A DNA stretch of 64,000 nt, taken from contig CAVSQY010000003.1 of the NCBI GenBank assembly GCA_963730285.1, positions 1 to 64,000 of the forward strand, given 5' to 3'. Positions 39,027 through 47,176 of this stretch are shown here, piece by piece. Source of the DNA: JARDZU01 sp963730285. GTDB lineage: Bacteria; Actinomycetota; Acidimicrobiia; Spongiisociales; ZC4RG35. Position 1 is the first letter of the stretch. Each line of letters opens with the position of its first letter. Under the pieces are notes generated by a model. It made no database searches, was not told where the DNA came from, and saw only the letters and a program-made list of their open reading frames with translations. The translations under genes and the position numbers were made by a program.

Positions 39027-39041
39027 AACTCGCGGCGAGTT
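39027..39041. promoter_or_regulatory. 15-bp palindrome directly before the leuA ribosome site
   Basis: AACTCGC-G-GCGAGTT is a perfect 7-bp inverted repeat with a single central base. It ends at the TTAGGA ribosome site of leuA, whose ATG is at 39052. It could be an operator for a repressor or a hairpin that restricts ribosome access. No leucine-rich leader peptide was seen in the 200 bases upstream. Confidence 0.45.
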
Positions 39042-39051
39042 AGGACCGACC

Positions 39052-40749
39052 ATGAGCGACAAGAGCCATCCGATCAACGCCCGACCGGGCGTGATGCGAG
39101 TCGAGAAATATCAGCCATACCCCCAGGTGGAGCTTCACGACCGCACATGGCCGGACACGAGGCTGACCAGGGCGCCCCTCTGGTGCAGCGTCGACCTGAG
39201 GGACGGCAATCAGGCCCTGATCGAGCCAATGAGCCCAGAGCGCAAGCGGCTCATGTTCGAGTCGCTGGTCGAGATGGGGTTCGTCGAGATCGAAGTCGGG
39301 TTCCCCGCCGCCTCCGAGCCCGATTTCGACTTCATCCGTCAAATCATCGAGGACGGGTCGATCCCCGATCATGTGACCATCCAGGTGCTCACGCAGGCGA
39401 GACCTGAGTTGATCGAACGCACATACGAGAGCCTGGTCGGTGCCAACAAGGCCATCGTCCATCTCTACAACTCGACCTCGACTTTGCAGCGCCGGGTGGT
39501 CTTCGGGCTGGATGAGGCCGGAATCACCGAGATCGCAGTCAATGGCGCCGCACATTGCCGTGCCCAGGAGAAACACGTACCGGGAACCCGGATCCGATAC
39601 GAGTATTCACCCGAGAGTTTCACCGGCACCGAGCTCGCCTTCGCCAAGTCGATGTGCGAGGCGGTCATGGATGTGGTCGAGCCGACCTCGGACAGCCCGA
39701 TAATCCTGAACCTCCCTGCGACGGTCGAGATGAGCACGCCAAATCTCTACGGCGACATGATCGAATGGTTCCACCGCGCGATCAGAGACCGGGATTCCGT
39801 CATCCTGTCACTTCACCCCCACAACGATCGCGGGACGGCTGTGGCGGCCGCCGAATTCGGGCTGATGGCCGGCGCCCAGCGCGTCGAGGGAACCCTCTTC
39901 GGAAACGGCGAGCGGACCGGGAACGTCGATGTAGTGACTCTCGCACTCAACCTGTTCAGCCAGGGTGTCGATCCTGAGCTGGCCATCACCGACATCAACG
40001 AGTACCGCCGAGTCGCAGAGCACTGCAATCAGCTGCCCATCCACCCTCGTCACCCGTACGTCGGCGACCTCGTCTACACGGCATTCTCCGGATCGCACCA
40101 GGATGCGATCAAGAAAGGGTTCGAGGCGATGGACGAGACGGGGCAGACACTGTGGGAAGTCCCCTATCTCCCAATCGACCCCAAAGACGTCGGACGGACC
40201 TACGAGGACGTGATCCGGGTCAATTCGCAGTCGGGCAAAGGTGGTGTCGCCTATCTGCTCAAGACCGAGCAAGAGCTCGAGCTCCCGCGACGACTCCAGA
40301 TCGAGTTCACCAGAGTCATCCAGTCGATCACCGACACGACCGGTCAGGAGATCACGGGCAACGAGATCTGGACCGAGTTCCGGCGTCACTACTTGGCTCT
40401 GGCGAAGCCGTATGAGCTACTGCGATTCGAGACCAGCCAGAACGCCCACGGTGGTAATCGAACCGACGTGATGGCAACGGTCCGCGTCGAGGACGAGGAG
40501 CAGACCATTCGGGGTGAGGGGGGCGGAACGATCGAGTCGTTCGTCAACGGGTTCAAAGAGCAGCTCGGCGTCAGCTGTCGCGTCCTCGACTATCACGAGC
40601 ATTCGATAGGGGGCGGCACCGATGCCCAAGCGGTGACCTATGTCGAGATGGAGGTCGGCGACCGAACGCTATGGGGTGTCGGGATCCACTCCGACATCAC
40701 GACTGCCTCCCTGCTTGCGATCGTCTCCGGCCTGAACCGGGCCGGTTGA
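39052..40749 (+). CDS. leuA: 2-isopropylmalate synthase LeuA
   Basis: 565 residues from the ATG at 39052 (AGGA eight bases upstream). The HMGL-like catalytic barrel has PLWCSVDLRDGNQALIEP and the metal-binding LHPHNDRGTAVAAAE; GNGERTGNVDVVTLALNLF follows. The C-terminal ~130 residues form the leucine-binding regulatory domain, ending TDAQAVTYVEME...LAIVSGLNRAG. It condenses acetyl-CoA and 2-oxoisovalerate in leucine synthesis and is usually feedback-inhibited by leucine. Its last 81 bases overlap the convergent zwf gene. Confidence 0.95.
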   Translation: MSDKSHPINARPGVMRVEKYQPYPQVELHDRTWPDTRLTRAPLWCSVDLRDGNQALIEPMSPERKRLMFESLVEMGFVEIEVGFPAASEPDFDFIRQIIEDGSIPDHVTIQVLTQARPELIERTYESLVGANKAIVHLYNSTSTLQRRVVFGLDEAGITEIAVNGAAHCRAQEKHVPGTRIRYEYSPESFTGTELAFAKSMCEAVMDVVEPTSDSPIILNLPATVEMSTPNLYGDMIEWFHRAIRDRDSVILSLHPHNDRGTAVAAAEFGLMAGAQRVEGTLFGNGERTGNVDVVTLALNLFSQGVDPELAITDINEYRRVAEHCNQLPIHPRHPYVGDLVYTAFSGSHQDAIKKGFEAMDETGQTLWEVPYLPIDPKDVGRTYEDVIRVNSQSGKGGVAYLLKTEQELELPRRLQIEFTRVIQSITDTTGQEITGNEIWTEFRRHYLALAKPYELLRFETSQNAHGGNRTDVMATVRVEDEEQTIRGEGGGTIESFVNGFKEQLGVSCRVLDYHEHSIGGGTDAQAVTYVEMEVGDRTLWGVGIHSDITTASLLAIVSGLNRAG

Positions 40750-42189
40750 ACCTGGCGGCAGCCCTCCCGAAGTGGCCGCGCGTCCGTCCGACCCGGTGAT
40801 CCAGTGCCAATCTGACCCGAGCAGCTTGTCTGCCTCGGAAGGCCCCCAAGTCCCGACGTCGTACGGCACGACCGCCGAGTGATCCACGAGAATCGGCTCA
40901 ACCACTCGCCACGCCTCCATGACACCATCCTGACGGGCAAAGAAGCGGGGATCCCCGCGCAAGGCGTCTGCGATGAGCCGACTGTACGGATCGCCACCCA
41001 TCGCCGGATGGACGTTCAGGTCGAACTCCACGGGGCCGCTCACCATCTCCGGTCCGGGCAGCTTCGCCTGCATCGAGAGGGTGATCGTGCTGTCCGGTGT
41101 CGTGCGGAAGGTGAGCATGTTTGGTCCTGGACGGGAACGTGAGCTGGCGAAGAGGGGCCGGGGAGGCTCCTTGAACTCGACCACCGCCTCGGTGACCGTC
41201 GAGGCCATCGACTTCCCGGTACGTATCACCCAAGGGACGTCTGCCCAACGCCACGAATCGATCTCGAGCCGGACGGCCGCGAAAGTCTCGGTGTCCGAGT
41301 CGGCGGCGACACCCTTCTCCTTCCGATATCCCTGATATTGACCTCTGACCAACTGCGACGGCTCGATGTTCTCCACGGCCTTCAGCACCTTCACCCGCTC
41401 ATCCCGCAATGCATCCGGATCGTCCGATACCGGTGGCTCCATGGCCAGGAGGGTCATCATCTGGAAGAGATGGTTCTGAACCACGTCGCGCACGGCGCCG
41501 ACGCCGTCGTAGAAACCGCCTCGGGTCTCGACCCCGAAATCTTCCGCGAGGGTGATCTGGACACCCCGCACGTAGTGTCGATTCCAGATCGGCTCGAGGA
41601 TCGTGTTGGAGAACCGGAAGACCATCAGGTTCTGGACTGCGTCCTTTCCCAGGAAATGATCAATTCGATAGACGTGGTCTTCGGGAAAATGCTTGTGGAC
41701 TATGTCATTGAGCTCGGCCGCCGATCTGGTGTCGCGCCCGAAAGGCTTCTCCAGGACGACTCTCGCTTCTTTGGTGATCCCGGCTCGGGCCAAACCCTCG
41801 ACGACGTCGTCGAACAGATCGGGTGGGATGGCCAAATAGAACACCGGACGATGACATCCCACCAGGCGTTTGACGATGTCCCCATAGGTCGCCTCGTCCC
41901 GATAGTCCCCTTGCACATAACAGAGATGCGAGGCGAGAGCGGTGAAGACATCCTCGTCGATCTCTTCCCCACCGGCCTCGAGGGCGGCCCGAGCGGAAGT
42001 GCGCAACTGCTGATCGTCCCAGTCGCTCGAGGCGACCCCTATCACCGGCATGTCGAGCCGACCGGCTTCGGTCAATCGGTAGAGGGCGGAGAACAGCTTC
42101 TTTCGTGCCAGATCTCCACTGATCCCGAATAGGACCAGCGCGTTGGCTTCTGGGGGAGTCGGCTTCCCGGTGGCGGCGTTGGCGATCAT
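40669..42189 (-). CDS. zwf: Glucose-6-phosphate 1-dehydrogenase Zwf
   Basis: 506 residues. The N-terminal NADP motif is LFGISGDLARKKLFSALY, the active site is YRIDHFLGKDAVQNL, and NHLFQMMTLLAMEPP fits the family. It produces NADPH and 6-phosphogluconolactone. The body ends as expected at GTWGPSEADKLLG, but the frame continues about 45 residues (Gly/Asp-rich, low complexity) into the antisense of leuA. This tail is probably a read-on after loss of the original stop. No opcA or gnd gene is adjacent. Confidence 0.95.
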   Translation of the reverse strand: MIANAATGKPTPPEANALVLFGISGDLARKKLFSALYRLTEAGRLDMPVIGVASSDWDDQQLRTSARAALEAGGEEIDEDVFTALASHLCYVQGDYRDEATYGDIVKRLVGCHRPVFYLAIPPDLFDDVVEGLARAGITKEARVVLEKPFGRDTRSAAELNDIVHKHFPEDHVYRIDHFLGKDAVQNLMVFRFSNTILEPIWNRHYVRGVQITLAEDFGVETRGGFYDGVGAVRDVVQNHLFQMMTLLAMEPPVSDDPDALRDERVKVLKAVENIEPSQLVRGQYQGYRKEKGVAADSDTETFAAVRLEIDSWRWADVPWVIRTGKSMASTVTEAVVEFKEPPRPLFASSRSRPGPNMLTFRTTPDSTITLSMQAKLPGPEMVSGPVEFDLNVHPAMGGDPYSRLIADALRGDPRFFARQDGVMEAWRVVEPILVDHSAVVPYDVGTWGPSEADKLLGSDWHWITGSDGRAATSGGLPPGSTGPVQAGDDRKQGGSRDVGVDPDTP

Positions 42190-42262
42190 CTATAACCTTG
42201 GTAGACGCATTCGATCGGATCTTGATGCCCCGTCGACCGACGAGAACCCGAACCATGAGTCT

Positions 42263-42628
42263 ATGACCGGCATCATCGAGGCCCTCGATCGGCATTCCGT
42301 CTGTCACATCACCACCCGCGGGAGGGTCACGGGCAACCCCCATCGGATAGAGATCTGGTTCGCCCAGGCGGATCAGACCTTCTATGTGCTCTCCGGGGGT
42401 GGTGACAACTCGGACTGGGTGAGGAATCTGATCGCCGATCCCGTTGTTCGGATCGAAGTCGGCCGCTTCAGCCTGGGTGGCGTGGCCCGGGTCATCGATG
42501 CCGAGACCGGCGAAGATCGCCTCGCTCGAGACCTCGTGTTCGAGAAATACCAGAAGGGCTACGGTGGCGACCTCAGCGAGTGGAGAGAGTCATCGTTGGC
42601 CATCGGCATCGATCTGGTGACCGACTAG
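42263..42628 (+). CDS. DDN-family (F420-dependent type) flavin/deazaflavin reductase
   Basis: 121 residues from the ATG at 42263 (MTGIIEALDRHSVCHITTRGR). The split-barrel pattern HRIEIWFAQADQTFYVLSGGGDNSDWVRNL and PVVRIEVG is that of the deazaflavin-dependent nitroreductase (DDN) family, which uses F420H2 to reduce quinones or nitro compounds in mycobacteria. The open frame starts upstream at 42143 within antisense zwf but lacks family similarity there. Substrate unknown. Confidence 0.82.
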   Translation: MTGIIEALDRHSVCHITTRGRVTGNPHRIEIWFAQADQTFYVLSGGGDNSDWVRNLIADPVVRIEVGRFSLGGVARVIDAETGEDRLARDLVFEKYQKGYGGDLSEWRESSLAIGIDLVTD

Positions 42629-42681
42629 GCCTGTGACCCGGAGCCGTGCCCGGTTATGTTTCCGGCACCAGAGGAGACCCA

Positions 42682-43806
42682 ATGCCAACGGACGTCCAGC
42701 GATACAAGTCCAACTTCAACGACGAGATCAACGCCGCCTACCTGTATCGCGTGGCAGCAAACCTCGAAGAGGACAGCACCATCTCTGGTGTCTACGCGCG
42801 TCTGGCCGAGGTCGAAGATCGTCACGCCAACCTCTGGGAGGAAAAGCTGAAGGAAGCGGGGGTAGCGGTGCCGGCACGCGATCCCAGCATGCGTTCACGC
42901 ATACTCGCCTGGTTGGCGAAGAGGATGGGGCCGTCGGTGCTTGCCCAGGTCATGGCGTCAACGGAGATGTCCGGGCGAACGATGTACGACAGCCAGCCTG
43001 AGGCGGCCGGCACCTCCCTTCCGGCAGACGAGCGATCCCATGCGGTGATGTTGGATGCCCTGCGCCAGGATGCGCACAACGGGGTCAAGGGAGGCGTGCT
43101 GGCGAAGCTCGAGGGTCGCCACAAGGCAGTGGGCGGCAACGCGCTCCGTGCGGCGGTTCTGGGCGCCAACGACGGGCTGGTATCGAATACCTCCCTGGTC
43201 ATGGGTGTGGCAGGCGCCGCATTCACCTCGACCGCCGTGTTGCTCTCCGGTCTTGCCGGCCTCTTGGCCGGAGCGATCTCCATGGCTCTCGGTGAGTGGC
43301 TGTCGGTGCAGAGCTCAAGGGAGCTCCATCAGTCCCAGATCGAGACGGAGCGGGAAGAGATCCTCACGATGCCCGAAGAAGAGGCGGAGGAACTGGCTTT
43401 GATCTACCAGGCGAAGGGCATGGGCCGCGAGGAAGCAGAAAAGGCCGCTCGCGACGTGATGGCAGATCCCGACGCCTTTCTCGACACCAAGGTTCGAGAG
43501 GAATTGGGTTTCGATCCCGACGAGCTGGGAGGCTCGGCCTGGCAGGCCGCCATCGCATCGTTCATCCTATTCGGCATCGGCGCCGTGGTCCCCGTCATCC
43601 CGTTCTTCATCCTCACCGGAACGCCGGCCGTCGTGCTCAGTCTCGGCTTTGCGGCCGTCGGGCTGTTCCTGCTCGGTGCCATGACCGCCCTGGTCACGGG
43701 CACCGGATTCCTGCGCACCGGCGTCCGATCGTTGACCCTCGGGCTGCTCGCCGCAGGAGTCACCTACGGGATAGGGACTCTCCTCGGGGTAGCCGTCTCG
43801 GGCTGA
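42682..43806 (+). CDS. MbfA-like protein: ferritin-like domain fused to VIT1/CCC1 membrane domain
   Basis: 374 residues, start supported by GAGGAG six bases upstream. Residues ~1-140 form a ferritin-like helical domain with EINAAYLYRVAANLEE and EVEDRHANLWEE (ExxH iron ligands). Residues ~150-374 match VIT1/CCC1 iron/manganese transporters: LRAAVLGANDGLVSNTSLVMGVAGA, SMALGEWLSVQSSREL, and paired C-terminal helices. MbfA proteins bind iron in the cytoplasmic domain and export it under iron stress. Followed by MtfA and FtsH genes on the same strand. Confidence 0.9.
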   Translation: MPTDVQRYKSNFNDEINAAYLYRVAANLEEDSTISGVYARLAEVEDRHANLWEEKLKEAGVAVPARDPSMRSRILAWLAKRMGPSVLAQVMASTEMSGRTMYDSQPEAAGTSLPADERSHAVMLDALRQDAHNGVKGGVLAKLEGRHKAVGGNALRAAVLGANDGLVSNTSLVMGVAGAAFTSTAVLLSGLAGLLAGAISMALGEWLSVQSSRELHQSQIETEREEILTMPEEEAEELALIYQAKGMGREEAEKAARDVMADPDAFLDTKVREELGFDPDELGGSAWQAAIASFILFGIGAVVPVIPFFILTGTPAVVLSLGFAAVGLFLLGAMTALVTGTGFLRTGVRSLTLGLLAAGVTYGIGTLLGVAVSG

Positions 43807-43838
43807 GGTCAGTCGGCGGCGAAGCCCCGGCAAGTGCC

Positions 43839-44579
43839 ATGGCCCTGAGACGAACCCGAGACGAGCCCTATTCCGAAGCGTGGGAGAGGGCCGCGTTGTC
43901 CTCGACGCGCTCGTGGGGACACTTGACGCACGTGGAGCTCGAACGACTCCTCGAACAGGCGAGACGATTCGACCGAAGCCGAAGATGGGAGGGATTGGAC
44001 GATCTGGTCATCTCCGATGAGATGCGCTCCATCGTGTCGACCCATGCGTGTCTCTTGACGGTGAACATCGACGAACGAGTCCTCTCCGACGTCACGACCA
44101 TCATCATCGCCCCCAGCTCGGTGGTTCGAAGGGCGCATCAAGACGCGGGCGGCTCAATGGTGAGCGAGGGTGTTGTCTGCATCCTGGGAGAAGCTGCCAT
44201 GCACGGGCCGGTCAGGTTTGCATGGGACCAGATCGTCGCGGAGAGGCCGATCGGCAACGCAAAGACTTCGGTCCTCATCCATGAGTTCGCCCACAAGGTC
44301 GACATGTCGGATGGGTTCGCCAACGGGATCCCGCCGATTCGTGATCGTGAGACAGCGCTGCGATTCCAGGACGCGGCCTCGGCAGCGCTGGACCAGCTCA
44401 GATCGACGTCGGGCCACTCTCCCCTCAACATGTATGCCGCCGTCAACGAGTCGGAGTTCTTCGCCGTGGCCACCGAAGCATTCTTCCTCGACGCTTCCGC
44501 CCTGTGGGCTCATCACGAAGCCCTGTATCGGGAGATGGCGGCCTTCTACCGTCAGGACCCGGCGGCCGATCACCACTGA
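43839..44579 (+). CDS. MtfA-type zinc peptidase
   Basis: 246 residues from the ATG at 43839. The zinc-binding HEFAHKVDMSDG (HExxH, about residues 148-159) and the later NESEFFAVATEAFF glutamate match MtfA (DUF980). LLTVNIDERVLSDVTTIIIAP belongs to the same family. In E. coli MtfA binds the Mlc repressor and affects glucose-PTS expression; the family may have a general peptidase role. The gene is short of the usual E. coli length by only a few residues. It sits between mbfA-like and ftsH genes. Confidence 0.87.
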   Translation: MALRRTRDEPYSEAWERAALSSTRSWGHLTHVELERLLEQARRFDRSRRWEGLDDLVISDEMRSIVSTHACLLTVNIDERVLSDVTTIIIAPSSVVRRAHQDAGGSMVSEGVVCILGEAAMHGPVRFAWDQIVAERPIGNAKTSVLIHEFAHKVDMSDGFANGIPPIRDRETALRFQDAASAALDQLRSTSGHSPLNMYAAVNESEFFAVATEAFFLDASALWAHHEALYREMAAFYRQDPAADHH

Positions 44580-44632
44580 CATCTACGTTCCGATGGACCG
44601 GTACCCTCCGGAGGTGATCAGAAGGGAACGCG

Positions 44633-46639
44633 ATGACTTCCTCGCAACCATCGACCGGTCCGCCGGATAAGCCGGCTCGCCGATCGTGGTGGGACCGCTT
44701 GACCAACCCCGGGGACGGCTCCGACACACAGGGCACCACACCAACCTCGCGCTTCCCGGGAGGACGTTGGTTCTGGATCGCCCTCCTGGTCATGCTTGGG
44801 ATCAACTGGGTCATCAGCTCGGCGCTGCTCAGGCCCGAGCCCCGCCTCACCATCCCCTACACCTTCTTCGTGGAGCAGGTTCGGCTCGGGATTGTCGAAT
44901 CCGTGGTGGCTCAGGACCAGACGATCCAGGGCACCTTCAACAAGGAAGTGCTGGATCCTGGTGGGAGCGGGGTCAAGTCCAATCTCTTCACCACCGATCG
45001 GCCGGCCTTCGCGCAGGACGATCTCCTCCAACTCCTCACCGAGAAGGACGTCGTCGTCAACGCCGAGCCACCCCCCTCCACCCCACTCTGGGAGAGCCTG
45101 CTATTCGGCTTCGGGCCGACACTCCTGCTGCTCTGGCTCTTCTTCGGGTTCATGCGACGCAGCTCTGGCCTGGGGGGGATAGGGAGCATCGGCAAGTCCA
45201 GCGCCCGTCTCTACGACGCATCCGGGCAACGCACCACGTTCGCAGACGTGGCCGGGATCGACGACGCCAAGGACGAGCTGGTCGAGGTGGTCGACTTCCT
45301 ACGCGATCCGGAGAAGTACACCAAGCTCGGCGCCGGAATTCCTCACGGCGTCCTGCTCTCAGGGCAGCCCGGCACCGGCAAGACACTGCTCGCACGGGCG
45401 GTTGCGGGAGAGGCCAACGTGCCGTTCTTCTCGGTCTCGGCCTCTGAGTTCATCGAGATGATCGTCGGGGTCGGCGCCAGTCGGGTGAGGGATTTGTTCA
45501 GCCAGGCGAAGCAGGCCGCCCCATCGATCATCTTCATCGACGAGATCGACTCGATCGGTCGAGCCCGAGGCGGTGCCATCGTGATGGGAGGGCACGACGA
45601 ACGCGAGCAGACCCTCGATCAGATCCTCACCGAGATGGATGGGTTCAGCGCCAACGAGGGAGTGATCGTCATCGCTGCCACCAATCGGCCCGACGTGCTC
45701 GACCCGGCCCTGCTCCGCCCAGGACGCTTCGATCGGCGTGTGCATGTCTCGGCCCCCGATCAGGTGGGCAGACGCGCCATCCTCGAGGTTCACACGAGGG
45801 CGGTGCGGCTCGCACCGGACGTGGATCTGGGGTCGGTGGCCTCATCCACACCGGGCATGGTCGGAGCCGATCTGGAGAACCTGGTGAACGAGGCAGCCCT
45901 CATGGCGGCAAGACGCGGCCATGAGGCAGTCCAGAGTCAGGACTTCGCAGATGCGTTGGAGAAGATCATCCTGGGGACCGAGAGGAAGATCGTCCTCTCC
46001 CCCGGCGAAAGGGAGCGCACCGCATACCACGAGTCCGGGCACGCTCTAATTGGGATGCTTCAGTCCGGAGCCGACCCCGTCCGCAAGGTCTCGATCATCC
46101 CGCGCGGCCGGGCCCTTGGGGTCACCTTCCAGAGCCCGGACGCCGATCGCTATGCCTACACCGAGGAGTACCTCCGCGGCAAGATCATGGGCGCCCTGGG
46201 GGGCATGGCCGCAGAGCAGGTCGTCTACTCGGCGGTGACTACGGGAGCAGAGAGCGACCTCGAGCAGGTGTCGGTGATCGTCCGGAACATGGTGGGGCGT
46301 TGGGGGATGTCGCCTGCCATCGGCCCGCTGTCCGTGATCAAGGACGATGGCGGTGTCGGCTTTCCCTTCGGGGGAACCGCTGCCTCCCCATACACCCTGG
46401 AGCTGGTCGATCGGGAGTCCCGCAGGATCGTCGAGGAATGCTACGAGTCAGCGAATCAGACCCTTCGAGAAAATCGGGGCAAACTCGACGCCTTGGCCAA
46501 GGCACTCCTAAAACACGAGACCCTCGACGAGGCCGACGCGTACCGGGTCGCCGGGATCGAGCGTTCACCAGAGGAGATCGGACCCTCGACGGAGCTACCT
46601 CCTGCGATCGCCTCGGCGGATCATCCGCCAAGGGTCTAG
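44633..46639 (+). CDS. ftsH: ATP-dependent zinc metalloprotease FtsH
   Basis: 668 residues. Two membrane helices flank a small outer domain (about residues 45-165). The AAA+ module has Walker A GQPGTGKTLLARA (Gln in place of the usual Pro), Walker B IIFIDEIDSIG and the arginine-finger DPALLRPGRFDR. The protease has HESGH (about residue 467) and the downstream acidic ligand in TTGAESDLEQV. The Pro-to-Gln change in Walker A and ESDL in place of NDL suggest a divergent FtsH, perhaps a second paralogue. It degrades membrane proteins in stress. Confidence 0.95.
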   Translation: MTSSQPSTGPPDKPARRSWWDRLTNPGDGSDTQGTTPTSRFPGGRWFWIALLVMLGINWVISSALLRPEPRLTIPYTFFVEQVRLGIVESVVAQDQTIQGTFNKEVLDPGGSGVKSNLFTTDRPAFAQDDLLQLLTEKDVVVNAEPPPSTPLWESLLFGFGPTLLLLWLFFGFMRRSSGLGGIGSIGKSSARLYDASGQRTTFADVAGIDDAKDELVEVVDFLRDPEKYTKLGAGIPHGVLLSGQPGTGKTLLARAVAGEANVPFFSVSASEFIEMIVGVGASRVRDLFSQAKQAAPSIIFIDEIDSIGRARGGAIVMGGHDEREQTLDQILTEMDGFSANEGVIVIAATNRPDVLDPALLRPGRFDRRVHVSAPDQVGRRAILEVHTRAVRLAPDVDLGSVASSTPGMVGADLENLVNEAALMAARRGHEAVQSQDFADALEKIILGTERKIVLSPGERERTAYHESGHALIGMLQSGADPVRKVSIIPRGRALGVTFQSPDADRYAYTEEYLRGKIMGALGGMAAEQVVYSAVTTGAESDLEQVSVIVRNMVGRWGMSPAIGPLSVIKDDGGVGFPFGGTAASPYTLELVDRESRRIVEECYESANQTLRENRGKLDALAKALLKHETLDEADAYRVAGIERSPEEIGPSTELPPAIASADHPPRV

Positions 46640-46647
46640 GGAGAAAG

Positions 46648-47161
46648 GTGTTCGAGCTCGGTGCACCGTGGTGGAGCTTTCTCCTTCGGACGGTCATCGT
46701 CTACATAGCGTTGCTGCTGGGTCTGAGACTCTTCGGTCACGCGAACTGGGCCAGATGACGCCGTTCGACCTGTGGTGATCTTGCTCATCGCCAACGCCCT
46801 GCAGAACGCCGTGGTCGGGCCCGATACCTCGGTCACCGGGGGCCTGCTTGCCGCGGCGGCGCTCCTCGTCGTCAACTAGGGGGTCACCCTCGTCACGAAG
46901 AGAAGCCGAGCGCTTCGTCGAGTCACCGAGGGAGAGCCGGTTCTGCTCATATTCGATGGCGGCGTCCTACCCGACCATCTCCGGCGATCAGGAATCGACC
47001 TCGATGACCTGACTCAGGCGGCGCTGGAGCATGGGATCGAGGACCTCTCGGCCATCGACACCGCCGTGCTGGAGGTAGATGGAACCGTCTCGATGATCCC
47101 CAAGGAAGGCAACATGATCCGCACTCGACGCAAGGTCCGCCAGACCCATCATCAGACCTGA
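46648..47161 (+). pseudogene. Broken YetF/DUF421 membrane protein gene
   Basis: Three lesions interrupt an otherwise continuous YetF-like protein. VFELGAPWWSFLLRTVIVYI...LGLRLFG is in one frame; one base is missing after GGTCAC so that RELGQMTPFDL follows in the next frame; a second single-base loss before TGGTGATC shifts to VILLIANALQNAVVGPDTS; a TAG then replaces the Trp expected in LLVVNWGVT. The remainder (LVTKRSRALRRVTEGEP...DLSAIDTAVLEVDGTVSMIPK) is clean to the TGA at 47159. Intact members are membrane proteins of unknown role. Recent loss, since the rest is unscathed, or less likely local sequence errors. Confidence 0.85.
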
Positions 47162-47176
47162 CGCCGACAGCTGTCC

